Source: Ilyonectria destructans (Eukaryota > Ascomycota > Sordariomycetes > Hypocreales > Nectriaceae). From it: a DNA stretch of 64,000 nucleotides. Every line of letters starts with the position of its first letter. Within the stretch, counting starts at the first letter, position 1. The notes below the pieces were generated by a model. It was not told where the DNA came from. It made no database searches and saw only the letters and a program-made list of their open reading frames with translations. Position numbers and translations under genes: made by a program. The DNA lies in contig JAHEWK010000014.1 in the NCBI GenBank assembly GCA_020740775.1, positions 620,001 through 684,000 of the forward strand, written 5' to 3'. Positions 22,931 through 33,749 of this stretch are shown piece after piece.

Positions 22931-23558
22931 TTTCGATGCTACTGACGGGTGTTGGGCGTGATCTACGGAGCGTCGAGGTGGTTAGGGAAGGGCAACGAAG
23001 ACGGCAAAGACAACGAAGACAACGAAGACGACAAAGGCAAACAATTCACGACACAGCTTCGCCTTAATCTTCATCCGCCCCAACGTCTCGCCGCCCATCA
23101 TCCGCGCTGCATTCTCTGCAGGTCAGCCGGAGTCGACAGCAAGCCAAGAGTGCATCGCCCTTCCTCTTCCAGCGAACGGCACTTCCGAGCCTCTCCCAGC
23201 CCTCTCCCAGGCCCCCTACGACCCGAGCATCTGTCACCGGGCCTGCAAAACTCCACTGCGAGCCGGGGGCATGGGCGAATGCCAATTTCTCCAGCGGGCG
23301 CCACCATCCCCGCAGTTCTACCCCGTCGTCCCACATCTTCGGCACGCTTGCGGGGACGCGCCGGGGCGGTGTTTAAAGTTGCCTCATTAGGAATGCCCTC
23401 ACGATGCTTGGCTAAAGCCCGGGAGAAGTACGGCCGTTCGGCTGCTCCTGCGTCGTGGGGTCCTGCGTCCAGCTGGATATAATGAATGCGATGTCATGAG
23501 AGGAGGGGGCAGCGAGCATCAGGGCAAGTGGACATATCACCACAAGACACTTTCCAAC
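22931..23558. promoter_or_regulatory. Divergent promoter shared by the polyol dehydrogenase and DUF1593 genes
   Basis: About 630 bases separate the two start codons. GGCTAAA at 23410-23416 matches the XlnR consensus. CreA-type SYGGRG hexamers occur at 23263-23268, 23350-23355 and 23361-23366, the last two close together, as is usual for functional CreA pairs. TATAAT lies at 23478-23483, about 80 bases before the DUF1593 ATG. The region is GC-rich, so the SYGGRG hits may be chance. The reading is induction by pentoses and repression by glucose; this is inference. Confidence 0.4.
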
Positions 23559-25130
23559 ATGGCCACCGACTCGTCCAAGCTGCAGTCCTTCTCCTCCAAG
23601 CCGCGGGTCTTCATCCTGTCGGACATCTCCAACGAACCCGACGATGCAGAGTCGCTTGTTAGATACCTTCTGTACTCCAACCAGTTTGAGACTGAAGGCC
23701 TTGTGGCTTGCTCCTCAACATGGATGAGGGACAAGGTCTGTCCACAGGATATGCACAAGATCGTTGACGCATACGCTGGTGCCGTCGACAATCTGAACAA
23801 GCATGCCCACCCAGACTTCCAGTATCCTTCAGCAGCGTACATGAAGGGTCTCATCAAGTCTGGCGCACCTGTATGTGCATATCATTCATCTCCCAAGAGA
23901 GCCATCTTCTAATTGCATCAATTGCAGGTTTATGGATCCAAGGCCGTCGGTCATGACATCCCCCTGAGTGAGGGTGGCGAGCTGCTCCTGGAGAGAATCA
24001 CAGCTCCGTCCGAGGACCCTCTTTGGATCTTATGCTGGGGCGGCACCAACGTCCTTGCCCAGGTTCTCTTCAGACTCAAGGAAACTCACTCCGAGAGGGA
24101 TTTTACTGCCTTGAGGGCGAAGCTCAGAGTCTATGCCATCTCCGACCAAGACGACACTGGTGCTTGGATCCGCAACACCTTCCCTGATATCTTTTACATC
24201 GCCTCCGTGCACGCATGGAACCAATATGGCATGGCTACTTGGACCGGCATTGCAGGCGACAGGTACTACGGCTTTGACCAGGGAGGTCCCGATTTCTCCA
24301 AGCTCTCCAAGGCGTGGCTCAAGGAGCATGTCCAGATCGGTCCTCTGGGCTCAGCGTACCCCAACTACCTCTTCATCCCCGAGGGCGACACCCCTACTTT
24401 CCTGTACCTTATCCAGAACGGTCTTGGAGTCCGCGAGCATCCCGAGTACGGTTCCTGGGGCGGCCGATACGGCCTCACTGATATTAGCCCCGACGGCCTA
24501 GGCAGCAAGCATTACAGCGATGTCTGTGACGTCGTGGTCGGCCAAGACGGCAAGACCTACAAGACCAACCATGGCACTATTTGGCGCTTCCGAGATGCCT
24601 TCCAGAACGACTTTGCTGCCAGAATCCAGTGGACTCTGGACTCATCCCTGACATCTGCCAACCACCACCCCATCATCTCCCTCAACGGATCCTCTGGTCC
24701 TGAGCCAGTCTACATCTCCGCCGAGGCTGGTTCTACCCTGAAGCTCGATGCCACCGAGACCTATGATCCCGATGGCGATGCTCTTACTTTCAAGTGGTGG
24801 CAGTACCGCGAGCCCAGTGCCTCGCAGTGGTTTGCGTTCCTCGAGGTGGAGGAGATGAAGTTTGAGAAGAAGGATACCGAGGGCCGGGTCATTGAGTTGA
24901 CGCTCCCCGCCCCTGACAAGTGCTGTGTGGACCTGATGACCCGAAAGCCGGCCGCAAAGGGTCAAGTGCTGCACATGATTCTCGAGGTCACGGATGCCGG
25001 GTCGCCAAACTTGACGAGCTACAAGCGAGTGGTGATTCAGACGACGAATAAGGAACTTAAGGGTGGAGGTGGTGGTAGTGACAACATTGGTGATGCTATG
25101 GAGGAACTGATGATTTCCTTCGGCATGTAG
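23559..25130 (+). CDS. DUF1593 / Sde182-type nucleoside-hydrolase-like protein
   Basis: Two exons (23559-23870 and 23928-25130) with a 57-nt phase-0 intron (GTATGT to TTGCAG) encode 504 aa. The ATG at 23559 (AACATGG) was chosen over an in-frame ATG at 23496 because the added residues are low complexity. The N-terminal domain begins RVFILSDISNEPDDAES, resembling the Asp cluster that binds calcium and ribose in nucleoside hydrolases. A C-terminal beta-sandwich-like region contains DATETYDPDGDALTFKWW. This architecture is that of the DUF1593 family, named from a cellulose-binding protein of Saccharophagus; its reaction is not established. No signal peptide is visible, so the protein is probably intracellular. 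It is divergent from the polyol dehydrogenase and convergent with the reductase, which suggests a role in using plant-wall sugars. Confidence 0.85.
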
Positions 25131-25485
25131 ACAACTTGATTGAAACAACCATAATCATAAACCATGAATGCTATAACGAAGAAAGAAATTACATGAATTA
25201 TTTACGAACACTGTCCAAGGATGCTCCATGTTTAAGTTGTTTTGAGTGGAGTCCAAGTGCAAAATGGGTCAGCAATTCGCGAGAAGACCGGACCAGCTAA
25301 ACCAACCGCCAGACAGCTGTGAAGACCGCGCTGACAAGATGGAATTTAATTTTCAACATGGTCATGGTTGCACAAGAAAAAGAATATTTCTAGAATCATA
25401 GGTTGGTGAGTCGTTGGCATCTCTTGTCATTATTTATTTTCATCTATCTCATGTCTATTTTATTTAAATACCCCAGCTTAACTAC
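25131..25485. other. Convergent intergenic
   Basis: About 355 bases between the stop codons of the DUF1593 and reductase genes. It is AT-rich with nothing recognisable beyond probable 3' ends. Confidence 0.6.
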
Positions 25486-26715
25486 TTAAGCGAAGATGCG
25501 CAGGGGGTAGTTGGGCAGGTAGAAACCGGGGTCGTTGAAGCGCAGACCACGGTCAAGGCCGGAGATGCTCTCAATCTCCTCCTGGGTGAGGTCGAAGCTC
25601 AGAACATCCAGGTTCTGGGCCAGGCGCCCGGGGTTGTTGGACTTGGGGATGACGGCGATGCTGCGCTGGGTGGCCCAGCGGAGCAGGATCTGGGCGGGCG
25701 TCTTGGTGTACTTGTCGGCGAGGTCCTTGATGACCTTGGTCTCGAGGAGGGGCTCGACGCCCTGGGTGCGCTTGGAGAAGATGCCGGGGAGCTCGACGAA
25801 GCTCTGGGGGCCGAAGGAGGAGTAGGCCGTGACGGCGATGTTGTTCTCCTGGGCCATGGCGATCAGGCCGGGCTGCACGAGGTAGGGGTGGTGCTCGATC
25901 TGTAAGGCGGAGATGGGGTGGCGGGCGTAGCGCTGGAGGTCGTAGAGACCCTGGGCCTGGAAGTTGGAGACGCCGATGGAGCGGGCGATGCCCTCGTCAA
26001 CAGTGGTCTCGAGAGCCTCCCAGGTCTCGCGGATGGGCACGTTGGCGACCTCGACGGTCTGGGCATCATCCATCCACCAGGCCTTGACAGTCCGGTTAGT
26101 CGAGTGACGAGCTGGCGTACGAGCAGGAAAAACTTACGGGGAATCGTCGAGTCTCGGGCTCAATGTACTTGAGGGCGACGGGAAAGTGGATGAGGTAGAG
26201 ATCGATGTAGCCGAGACCCCAAGCCTCGTTCTGGATCTTGGCCATCTCTAAGGCGTGCTCGCGGCTGTGGTAGTTGTTCCACAGCTTGGTGGTGACGAAG
26301 ATGTCCTCACGCTTCACGAGGCCCTCGCTGATGGCACGCAGGATACCCTCACCGGCCTCCTTCTCGTTCTGGTAGTCTGAGCAGAATGCGTTAGAATCGG
26401 TTGTATTTGGGTGAGGGGTATGGCAGTTGAGGCAGTTGAGGCAGTTTCGGGGTTGTGAGAGCTCGATCTGGAGGGGTGGGCTTTTCTAGAGACAGGAACG
26501 TACCGTAGGCACCGTCGAAGAGGCGGTATCCAGCCTTGATGGCCTACAGGGAGCTGGTCAGCATTGAGGTCCAGAAACAGCTTTCCAGGTGAATATTCGC
26601 CCTCACGTACGTTGTAGACAGTCTCAGCGGCCTGGGCAGCAGGGACCTTCCAGAGGCCGAAGCCAACGAGGGGCATCTCGTGCCCGGAGGCGAGCTTGGT
26701 GGTAGCGGGAGCCAT
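25486..26715 (-). CDS. D-xylose reductase-type aldo/keto reductase (pentose reductase)
   Basis: Four exons on the minus strand (26715-26611, 26543-26504, 26376-26138, 26082-25486) encode 326 aa, close to the usual 320 or so of fungal xylose reductases. Introns of 67, 127 and 55 nt agree in phase; the 127-nt intron is long for this window and contains three copies of ggcagttga. The catalytic tetrad Asp45 (LFDGA), Tyr50 ([11 protein letters not shown]), Lys79 (TTKLW) and His112 ([11 protein letters not shown]) matches the numbering of well-studied xylose reductases to within one residue. The cofactor loop [13 protein letters not shown] and the [12 protein letters not shown] ending are also typical. 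Such enzymes reduce D-xylose to xylitol and L-arabinose to L-arabinitol with NADPH in the cytosol. With the adjacent polyol dehydrogenase this gives two consecutive steps. Confidence 0.9.
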
Positions 26716-27087
26716 TGCGTCTGTGGTTTGTGAGTGAGGGAGTATGATCAATCGCATCAACAGAATGAAGAGCAGCTCTCCACGCTGGGCATTCCGCCTT
26801 TATTGCAAAAATCCACCCCGTCTCCATGACAGCCTCTGCCCCTCCATTATGACATCGCAACTGCACCCGAGTCAGTTGAATCCCAGTAGTCGCGGCGCTA
26901 AACACTTCCGGACTCGCCGCCGGTGTCCCACACGGGGAGCGTCTATAATTGCCCAAAGGGGCAACATCGGCCACACCGTCCTCCTCGGCCCCCGGAATCC
27001 CAAGGCTTCATCTTTCCCCGTTCGGCGCGCCCTCTCCTTCTTCCCCCCTCCATCCCACATTTTCCCCCATACGATGCCAACTTGACA
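26716..27087. promoter_or_regulatory. Divergent promoter between pentose reductase and Zn2Cys6 regulator
   Basis: 372 bases between divergent start codons. A TATAAT-like element is present near 26944. I found no GGCTAR motif here. The shared promoter suggests the regulator and reductase may be controlled together. Confidence 0.35.
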
Positions 27088-29131
27088 ATGGCCGATGCGG
27101 GCTCCAAGACCCGCCTGCGAAGGACGAGGACAGGTTGTTTCAAATGCCGCATGCGCCGACGCAAGTGTAAGTCCCTAGGCTGATCGACCGGAAGGGAGAC
27201 ACCGTGCGTGTCATCATGACGACTAACACGACTTGTCAGGCGATGAGGGTAAACCATCGTGCCGAAGATGTGTCGACGGCGGGTTTGACTGCCAATACGG
27301 CACGCGCCTCTCGTTCTTGGAGAAGAATGCAAAGACATCGACCGCTTCGGGCTCAGAGCGCATCACCAAGCCGGCGTATGGCAAGCTAAGAGTGCGTCGC
27401 TGTCGCCAAGATCCATGCGTCCAGTGCATCTTGCATGAGTTCCCGCTGACGGCCCTCGCAGTTCGTCGTGCCAGAGTCCGTGACGACCCAGGAAAACATT
27501 CAGTTCCAGGACGACGATGCGCCTTCTCGCGACTCGGAGAGCACGCACACTCTGCCCAAACCAGGCCAGACGCTGCCAGAGGAGATTGTGAATCCAGCCG
27601 AGCTACTGACCCAACTGACCCAACCGCCACAGCCGCCGGCCCTGATCAGTCCTGCGCTGGAAAATCTTGCAACGCCATCCCCAGCTGGGCAAGGAAACCA
27701 TGACTTGGCTGGTCCTGGGAGCTACACGGTTGGGATGTCCCCTTCAAATGCAGCGTACGAGACCGCCTTGGATGGATTGCTGTCGCTGGGCCATGACAAT
27801 TATGTGCCTGCACCGGTGACGTCCCAGATCCTGGAAAGTGAAAGCTACTTTGGATCGCCGCCAAACCCTCACCCCGGATTCTCTCCCAGTCAATTGGAAA
27901 CGGGGAGCAAGCCATCGCCAGCTGCTTTTCAAAACTGTGCTCATTTGCCCCAAGATCGGGCGGTACAGCTTTTGCGACACTATCGATACAACATTGCGCC
28001 ATGGGTATGTATTCCAAACAAGAGACAGAAACTCCAGTGCTAACAAATGTTGCCGATTAGTTGGATATTGGCGATGCGGCCCAGACATTTGGCCTGTTGA
28101 TCCCACGTATTGCTATGGACTCGATTCTTGTTCTCAACTCGCTCCTTGCCCTTGCCATGACGACTCTCGATGAACAAATCGACTCCAATTTCGGGGACCA
28201 ATGTATCGTCCCACCCGATCTAAACGGACCCAGCGTCGACATTCTACACAGCGCTCTGGCCTTTGGCTTCATGGCTCTCCGTCGGCATGTCGTGGTGGCA
28301 CCGACATCGTGGCAGAGTCCATCCAAGCACATTAGTTTTGGGTTGGTAAACTCGGCTTCATTTCAGGAGCATTATCCTACAGTCAATTTAGCTCTGTCAT
28401 GGATGGTGCTGAGACTTGGTAATTAATGCCTGACTTACCACAAGAGACTACTTATTAACCAATTCTTAGAATTGAGCGTTGGGCTCATGAATGGTTCCCC
28501 GGTGTCCATCCCAAATCTCCTATCATACAATGGTTCGTCTCCCATGTCTGGAATGTGTCGGGAGTCGCTCAAGTACGACCGCGAGCCGATACTTCTGTGT
28601 GCCCAAGTCCTCAACCACTGCTTTGGACAAGACCTTCCTATCACTCCGGGAATGCACCTCCGTCCATCCGCCGCCCAGAACTGGAAGTCTCTCTCAGAAT
28701 CCCTTAACATGTGGTACAACAATCGCCCTCGGGATTTTAAACCCATGTGGGAGGTTGAAGAGAGCGAGGAGCTATTCCCTCTTGTTCTCTTCACCAACGG
28801 AGCGGCAGTGCTGGCCAATCAGCTCTATCATACATCAATGTTGCTATTGCTTCAGAACAGGCCTCGAACTCTCCCGAAAGAGCATGGGCGATCCGTTTTG
28901 ATATCCCCACTCTGGCATGCCCAGCGAGTCTGTGCCATCAGCCTGAACAACGACACGACAGCAAGCTGGGACTTCAGTCTCCTTGCCTCGCTGTATCTTG
29001 CCGCCAAACGCATGACGTACGAACCTCAGCAACATGCTATTCTGCGTGGCATAGACCGCATTGGTTCTTTGACAGGTTGGAATGTGAATGCACTCTCGGC
29101 GCAGCTCGTGCAAGAGTGGCAGCCTGATTAA
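27088..29131 (+). CDS. Zn2Cys6 transcription factor, candidate regulator of the pentose cluster
   Basis: Five exons (27088-27166, 27240-27391, 27462-28004, 28061-28418, 28470-29131) encode 597 aa. Introns of 73, 70, 56 and 51 nt all keep phase. The zinc binuclear cluster spans residues 17-44 with spacing C-x2-C-x6-C-x6-C-x2-C-x6-C (starting CFKC); intron 1 falls inside the third Cys codon, a common position in this family. A basic linker and an acidic, Pro/Gln-rich segment follow, then an alpha-helical fungal regulatory domain ending in NQLYHTSMLLLLQNRP and WHAQRVCAISL. It should bind paired CGG-type sites in the nucleus. Its position next to the reductase suggests it controls the cluster, analogous in role to AraR/ARA1 regulators; orthology to those is not shown. 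Confidence 0.88.
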
Positions 29132-29184
29132 GCTTATTGAGAAAACTTGTAGCCAAATAATGAACGCAATGTTTTCATGGCGTT

Positions 29185-30636
29185 TTATCGAACTTTGTAT
29201 CCCCAAGCATTCTCGAGATCGGCAATACGCCAGCATGTTGCCCAGCCAGTCATTGCTTCTATGCTCTGAATGAGCTTTGACAGAAGCAAATGCTCAGATT
29301 TGTGGCTAAGAAGCCTTCCAGCGATCCACAAAGGCTGGATGGCGTTGTTCAGGCAGCCTTGGTGGGGATTCGTCAATGAGATGCCACAAATGCATTTCGC
29401 ATGCCAGATTGCAGAACCCGTGTGTCCAACATCGAGTTTGATTTCTCGAGGTTTCGAGCCCAGGAGCAAGGTGCAGGCGGTATGGTACAGCTGGTTGGAG
29501 GAAATACCAGCCCAGTGGACAAAGAGGATTTGGGGAAATGGCCGGCTGTCGATTGATTTGACGGGGACAATTTCAGGAGGTCGATCTTGAAGCCAAGCCT
29601 GGAGATCATGCCAAAGGCGGAGCCAACGCCTTTCAAAGGCGGCAGAGTCGCATCCGTTGCTTTCTCCAAGTTCCACGTAGCGAGTCCTGTCAGCTACAAG
29701 CTCACAAACTTTGGAGCATAAATAGACGGAGTAGTTTGCGTGCATGTCTGGGGACCGGTGCTCTCGGAAGAGATTGGCAGCGGAAGCTGGGTCGGCACCA
29801 GCAGGGAGCCATTTGTTGAGAGACACGATTGTGCCCTGGGTTCCATCAGAGATTAGAGCTCCGCATAAATCTGTAAATCATCAGTCTCGATATCTCAATG
29901 TCAAATAACTGACAACTCTTACCCATTCGTACGTAGCACCAGAAAACTGCCTGAAGCAAACCGCCGCTAAACCCATTGATATCGAATGCGTCAAATAGGG
30001 CTGCACAGCCCTCGAGATGTCGACGCCAGTCTTGTGGGCTAGCCGACATCATCTCAAGGCAGCACAGGATGACGCAAATTGGGATGATGGTGAGATCCCG
30101 GGCCTGGAGCAGGGGATTGAGGAGTCTGATGGCCTCCTGGTAGAGCTCTAGGCTGTCAAATGAGTGCTGCTTGGATTCCTTGCGCTCCATCTGCCGAGCT
30201 GAGAGGGCGAGGATGGCGTAGAGGAGAGCCGGGCATCGGCGTGCAAGGACGGGAACTTGCACAGTGAATGCTCGCTCACTGTCGAACATATCAAGCTGCA
30301 TCGGTTGGTCAGTCTTGGGAGCGAATGACACGCCGGAATTGAGGAGCATACCCATGGAGCTACTTCAGCAACGTAATTTTTCAAATAGGTCAGCCTCCGA
30401 CCAGATGATAGAGCGGCCTTTATCTGGGCCTGGACCTCAAAATCTTCACCAGGCGGACCATGTTCTCCCGGAACAGGGGAGGTCTCGCGCGAGGGCGCAG
30501 CTGTCTGGGCAGTATTGAAGATGAGGCACCGGAGCTCTTCCTGGTAAGCGAGATACCCAGGATCTTGGACAAACTGATCGAGGGGCCAGCTATTTGATGG
30601 AGAAGACGAGTTGTCCGTCATTGAGAATGGAGTCAT
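29185..30636 (-). CDS. Fungal transcription-factor-like protein lacking the zinc cluster
   Basis: Three exons on the minus strand (30636-30352, 30295-29923, 29870-29185) encode 447 aa; introns of 56 and 52 nt keep phase. The protein matches the regulatory half of the neighbouring factor. Both contain a (N/E)-(I/V)-APW segment at the same splice position, both later read NQLYHT ... LLL ... WHA ... C ... ISL, and both end in a TGW-containing helix. No Cys6 cluster precedes it, and I find none in the 600 bases upstream on this strand. It lies tail to tail with the factor, only 53 bases apart, which suggests inverted duplication. It might act as a partner or inhibitor without DNA binding, or be a truncated relic. 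The first ATG (30636) is used; a second lies five codons downstream. Confidence 0.75.
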
Positions 30637-33600
30637 TGTGGTGGTAGTGAGGTGAGGAGGGGAACCGAGGTTCTGGTTGTCGACAAACCCCGAGACTCTA
30701 ACGCAGTATACCTTTTCAGGTGCCAGGAAAACGAGATACGAGTCCTTTCAGGCGGGGGAAGGCGGATCTCGACAGATTCAGCAGATGTTACAGGCATCGA
30801 GTCAGATGGGCTGAGAGATGGAGATGAGTCCAGGGTAGGGAATAACACCTCGGTGTACATGGTAAAAGGTGTGAGGTCAGGTGCGCCGTGCAAGTGCCAG
30901 GCGACGACAGCCTGGACGAGGCTAAACCAATCCCTGCGCGTGCGGGGGTGGATGATTGCGGGGAGCAGTGGGCGCCTTCTCCAGAAGACAGAGGCCGTTC
31001 AGTGGCACAGTGACACTAGCTATTAGGCTATTGGTCCACTGGGGCCATTCGCCACCACTGGGCCACTGGGCCACTGGGGGGAGCTTTTAAGCTTGGGTGG
31101 GATCTTTCGCCTTTGTTCCGCAGCGAAGCGGAATTGAGTCGTTTTCTTTTCCAGCTCTACGTACTTTCGGGTCAGGTGATGCGCTGCTGGTGCCGACGTT
31201 GTGACAGTGGCGCCAGACGCGCAGTACCTACGAAGCACGCTCTCGGGATTCCCTGGTCAGATCTGGATCCGGCTGCCCACGAGTCCACAAGGTTCTGACT
31301 GGCTCAATGGCAATCGCTGTCGCTGGCTTCCCTGCGCGGGAAGTATTGGAGGAGACATGGCCAGACTTGCCCCAATAGGATGCCATTTTATTCGCGAAGC
31401 CTGTCAACATGCAGCTCTTCTGGGAGTATGAGATCGTCCAAGCGCTAAGCCAAATGTTTCAGCCTCGCTCTGCAGGGGAAAACCCAACTCGACGTCTCTT
31501 TGGCCGATGCACCTGCAGCCTGCAGCCTCATCATCATTGATGTGTATTTTTCTTTGTTTTCGTTTATCGAAAAAAACAATAGGCTCGTGTGCCTCGCAGA
31601 TGAGCAGATGATGGCATGGCTCCATAGAAGACAGACGGCAGTACCTATACATTCTGCCGGCGGGAAGCTAGGCGTTGAGGTTGGCCATAGCTGTTTTGAG
31701 GCCTGCCTCGTCGTCACAACAATGTCAATTGAGCGGACGTGGGAGGTGCCACGTCGATGTGATGCACCACGCCGCGTGCACTTTTGGTTACATCGCTGCC
31801 CAACGAAGTTGCGAGCATGCTGGAGTAATAACACACTGCGCGACTCGTTGCCGTGCTTTTGAGCTGGCTAGAGCTGCGGATGCATCGTGCGTGCAGCCGA
31901 AGTGTATGTTCTGGCACAACGAGACTGGATGTCGACCCGATTGATAAAACAAAGCCAAAAGTAGCAATGCCGCGATCTGCACGGCGTGTTCCGTCAACCC
32001 TCCATCCATGGAAATGGAAGCAATTTCCCCTAGTCGGCCTGGGTGTAGTACTATGTAATCCAGTGATCTGTGCAACCGCACGGCTAGGGGAAGGGACCCA
32101 ACAGAGCTTTTTTTTCACGCCGGCAAAATTCTATCCCCATGGTCGACCCGCTTCAACAGACCATGGCGCGGTAGCTTGGAGTTGCTGGTGGCCGGTGCTT
32201 CTAGGCCATGATGCCATTTCTCCGTCACCAACAAGGCCCCCATTTCGCACACCAGAAAGGTACATCTCGCGTCGTGTCACAGGCGTTGTGCATCGTCGAG
32301 TTGGCACCGTGGATGGCCCGCTGGCGATTGCCGATGCTGGTGGACGTCCCTGAATCCACTCGCCCGCGGATGCCCAGCTCTCACGGCGGCCACTGAGCCC
32401 ACCGTTTGCCTCCACCAGGCACATGGTGCCGCCAGGGGCTGTCTGTGTCCATGACCTGATCCATCCGCTTGCAGCGTACCCTGTCCCATGTGCAACCCTG
32501 CCCAACCCTGTCCTACCTTGTCCTTCCAGGCGTCTTCTCAGACATTGATCCAGATTGGAGCCAAATGGAATAAGCCGCCCACACACGCGCAGAAGGAAAA
32601 AAAGGGGCCATCCACTCACAGGCGTAGCCTCACCGCCCACCCAACCCACCGGGCCGGCCTCGCATGCCCCTTTTGGGACTGACGCCAGGAGAGAGCTTCT
32701 GGTACCTAGATGAGCTGCGGCGAGCTGGGACCAGCGTTCGGGCGCGTTTCTTCTGCCAGGTTCATCTTTTTGAGTCTGGCTGCAATCATAAAATCAACCC
32801 GGGCAGCACGGGCGACGGAAGGGAGTGACGTTGATGAGTGTGGCCCTTTCCACCGGGTTTGTTTAGCTGGCATCACCCTTGTGATGAGCTTTCGATAGTC
32901 TCTCCCGGCGAGCGTTGGCGTTGCTTCCGCGCATCGTCAATCTCGGGCTGGCGTGCAGCCGTGCATCTTTGCAGCTGTGTTATACCCCCCCTGATGTCCC
33001 CCGTGGTGCCCAGCTTGTGATGGACGAAAGCTGTGGGCATTGGCAGCGGCAGCGGCAGTGTCGAGTTCAGGTGGTAGCGGCGGTGGTGCGGATTCCCAGC
33101 GAGGTACAGGCTCGTCTGGATGCAAATACGTAGCTTGCCTCACCGTCGGCTCACCATGGCTTGACTACCTGCATCTGCACTCCTCCTCCGTCCGAGCGTT
33201 TCATCTGCAACTCCCTCTTCTCCATCCGTGATTCACCATTGTACGTCTTTTCCCCATTGACGACCTGGCTCCGTTGCCCCCGTTCCATGTATGTACATCT
33301 TTAGGGCCCTGTGCGATCCAAACTTCCAAAAGAAGGCCCGCGTCGGTCCTGTTGGCGCTGCTAGACTCCTAGAGTTCGCAGCGCTGCTAATTAACTCCAT
33401 CGAACCCCTGCGTCGCACCCTTGTCGCGCGCCCCCCTTCTGCCTCTTCTTGGTGCTAGAGTCGGCAACGGGGGCTCCTAGAGAGTCCTAGGTCGAGAGCG
33501 AGTGGCCGTAGGAGTAATTGCTCGTGCAGAGTACATAGTAGATGTACGTGCGTGCGGCCTGGCGTACGTACCGCATCTCCCATCGCGCGACGCCCAACAG

Positions 33601-33749
33601 CGACGGACTTGTCACGTCACAATTCCTCGCCTGCGTTGTGGCTGTCAATCCCGGGCTCGTCTCGCCTCGCCTCGTCGAGCGCGGTTCCCAGCAGATCCCG
33701 ATCCAAACAAAAGCCTCCAAGCTCCCACCCCCGTGGACGGAGTCCCACA
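30637..33749. other. Long intergenic region, no supported gene
   Basis: About 3.1 kb containing only short frames without domains, plus short GGGCCACT-type direct repeats near 31050-31078. The right end is probably the promoter and leader of the Sec7 gene; frames there lack an ATG. I see no RNA gene or transposon. Confidence 0.5.

Noticed and set aside
30637..31240. Search for a missing zinc-cluster exon of the second regulator
   Set aside because: No frame on the minus strand shows the six-Cys spacing, so none was added to the model.
33552..33749. N-terminal extension of the Sec7 protein
   Set aside because: The frame is open but contains no ATG before 33750; it is more likely leader sequence.
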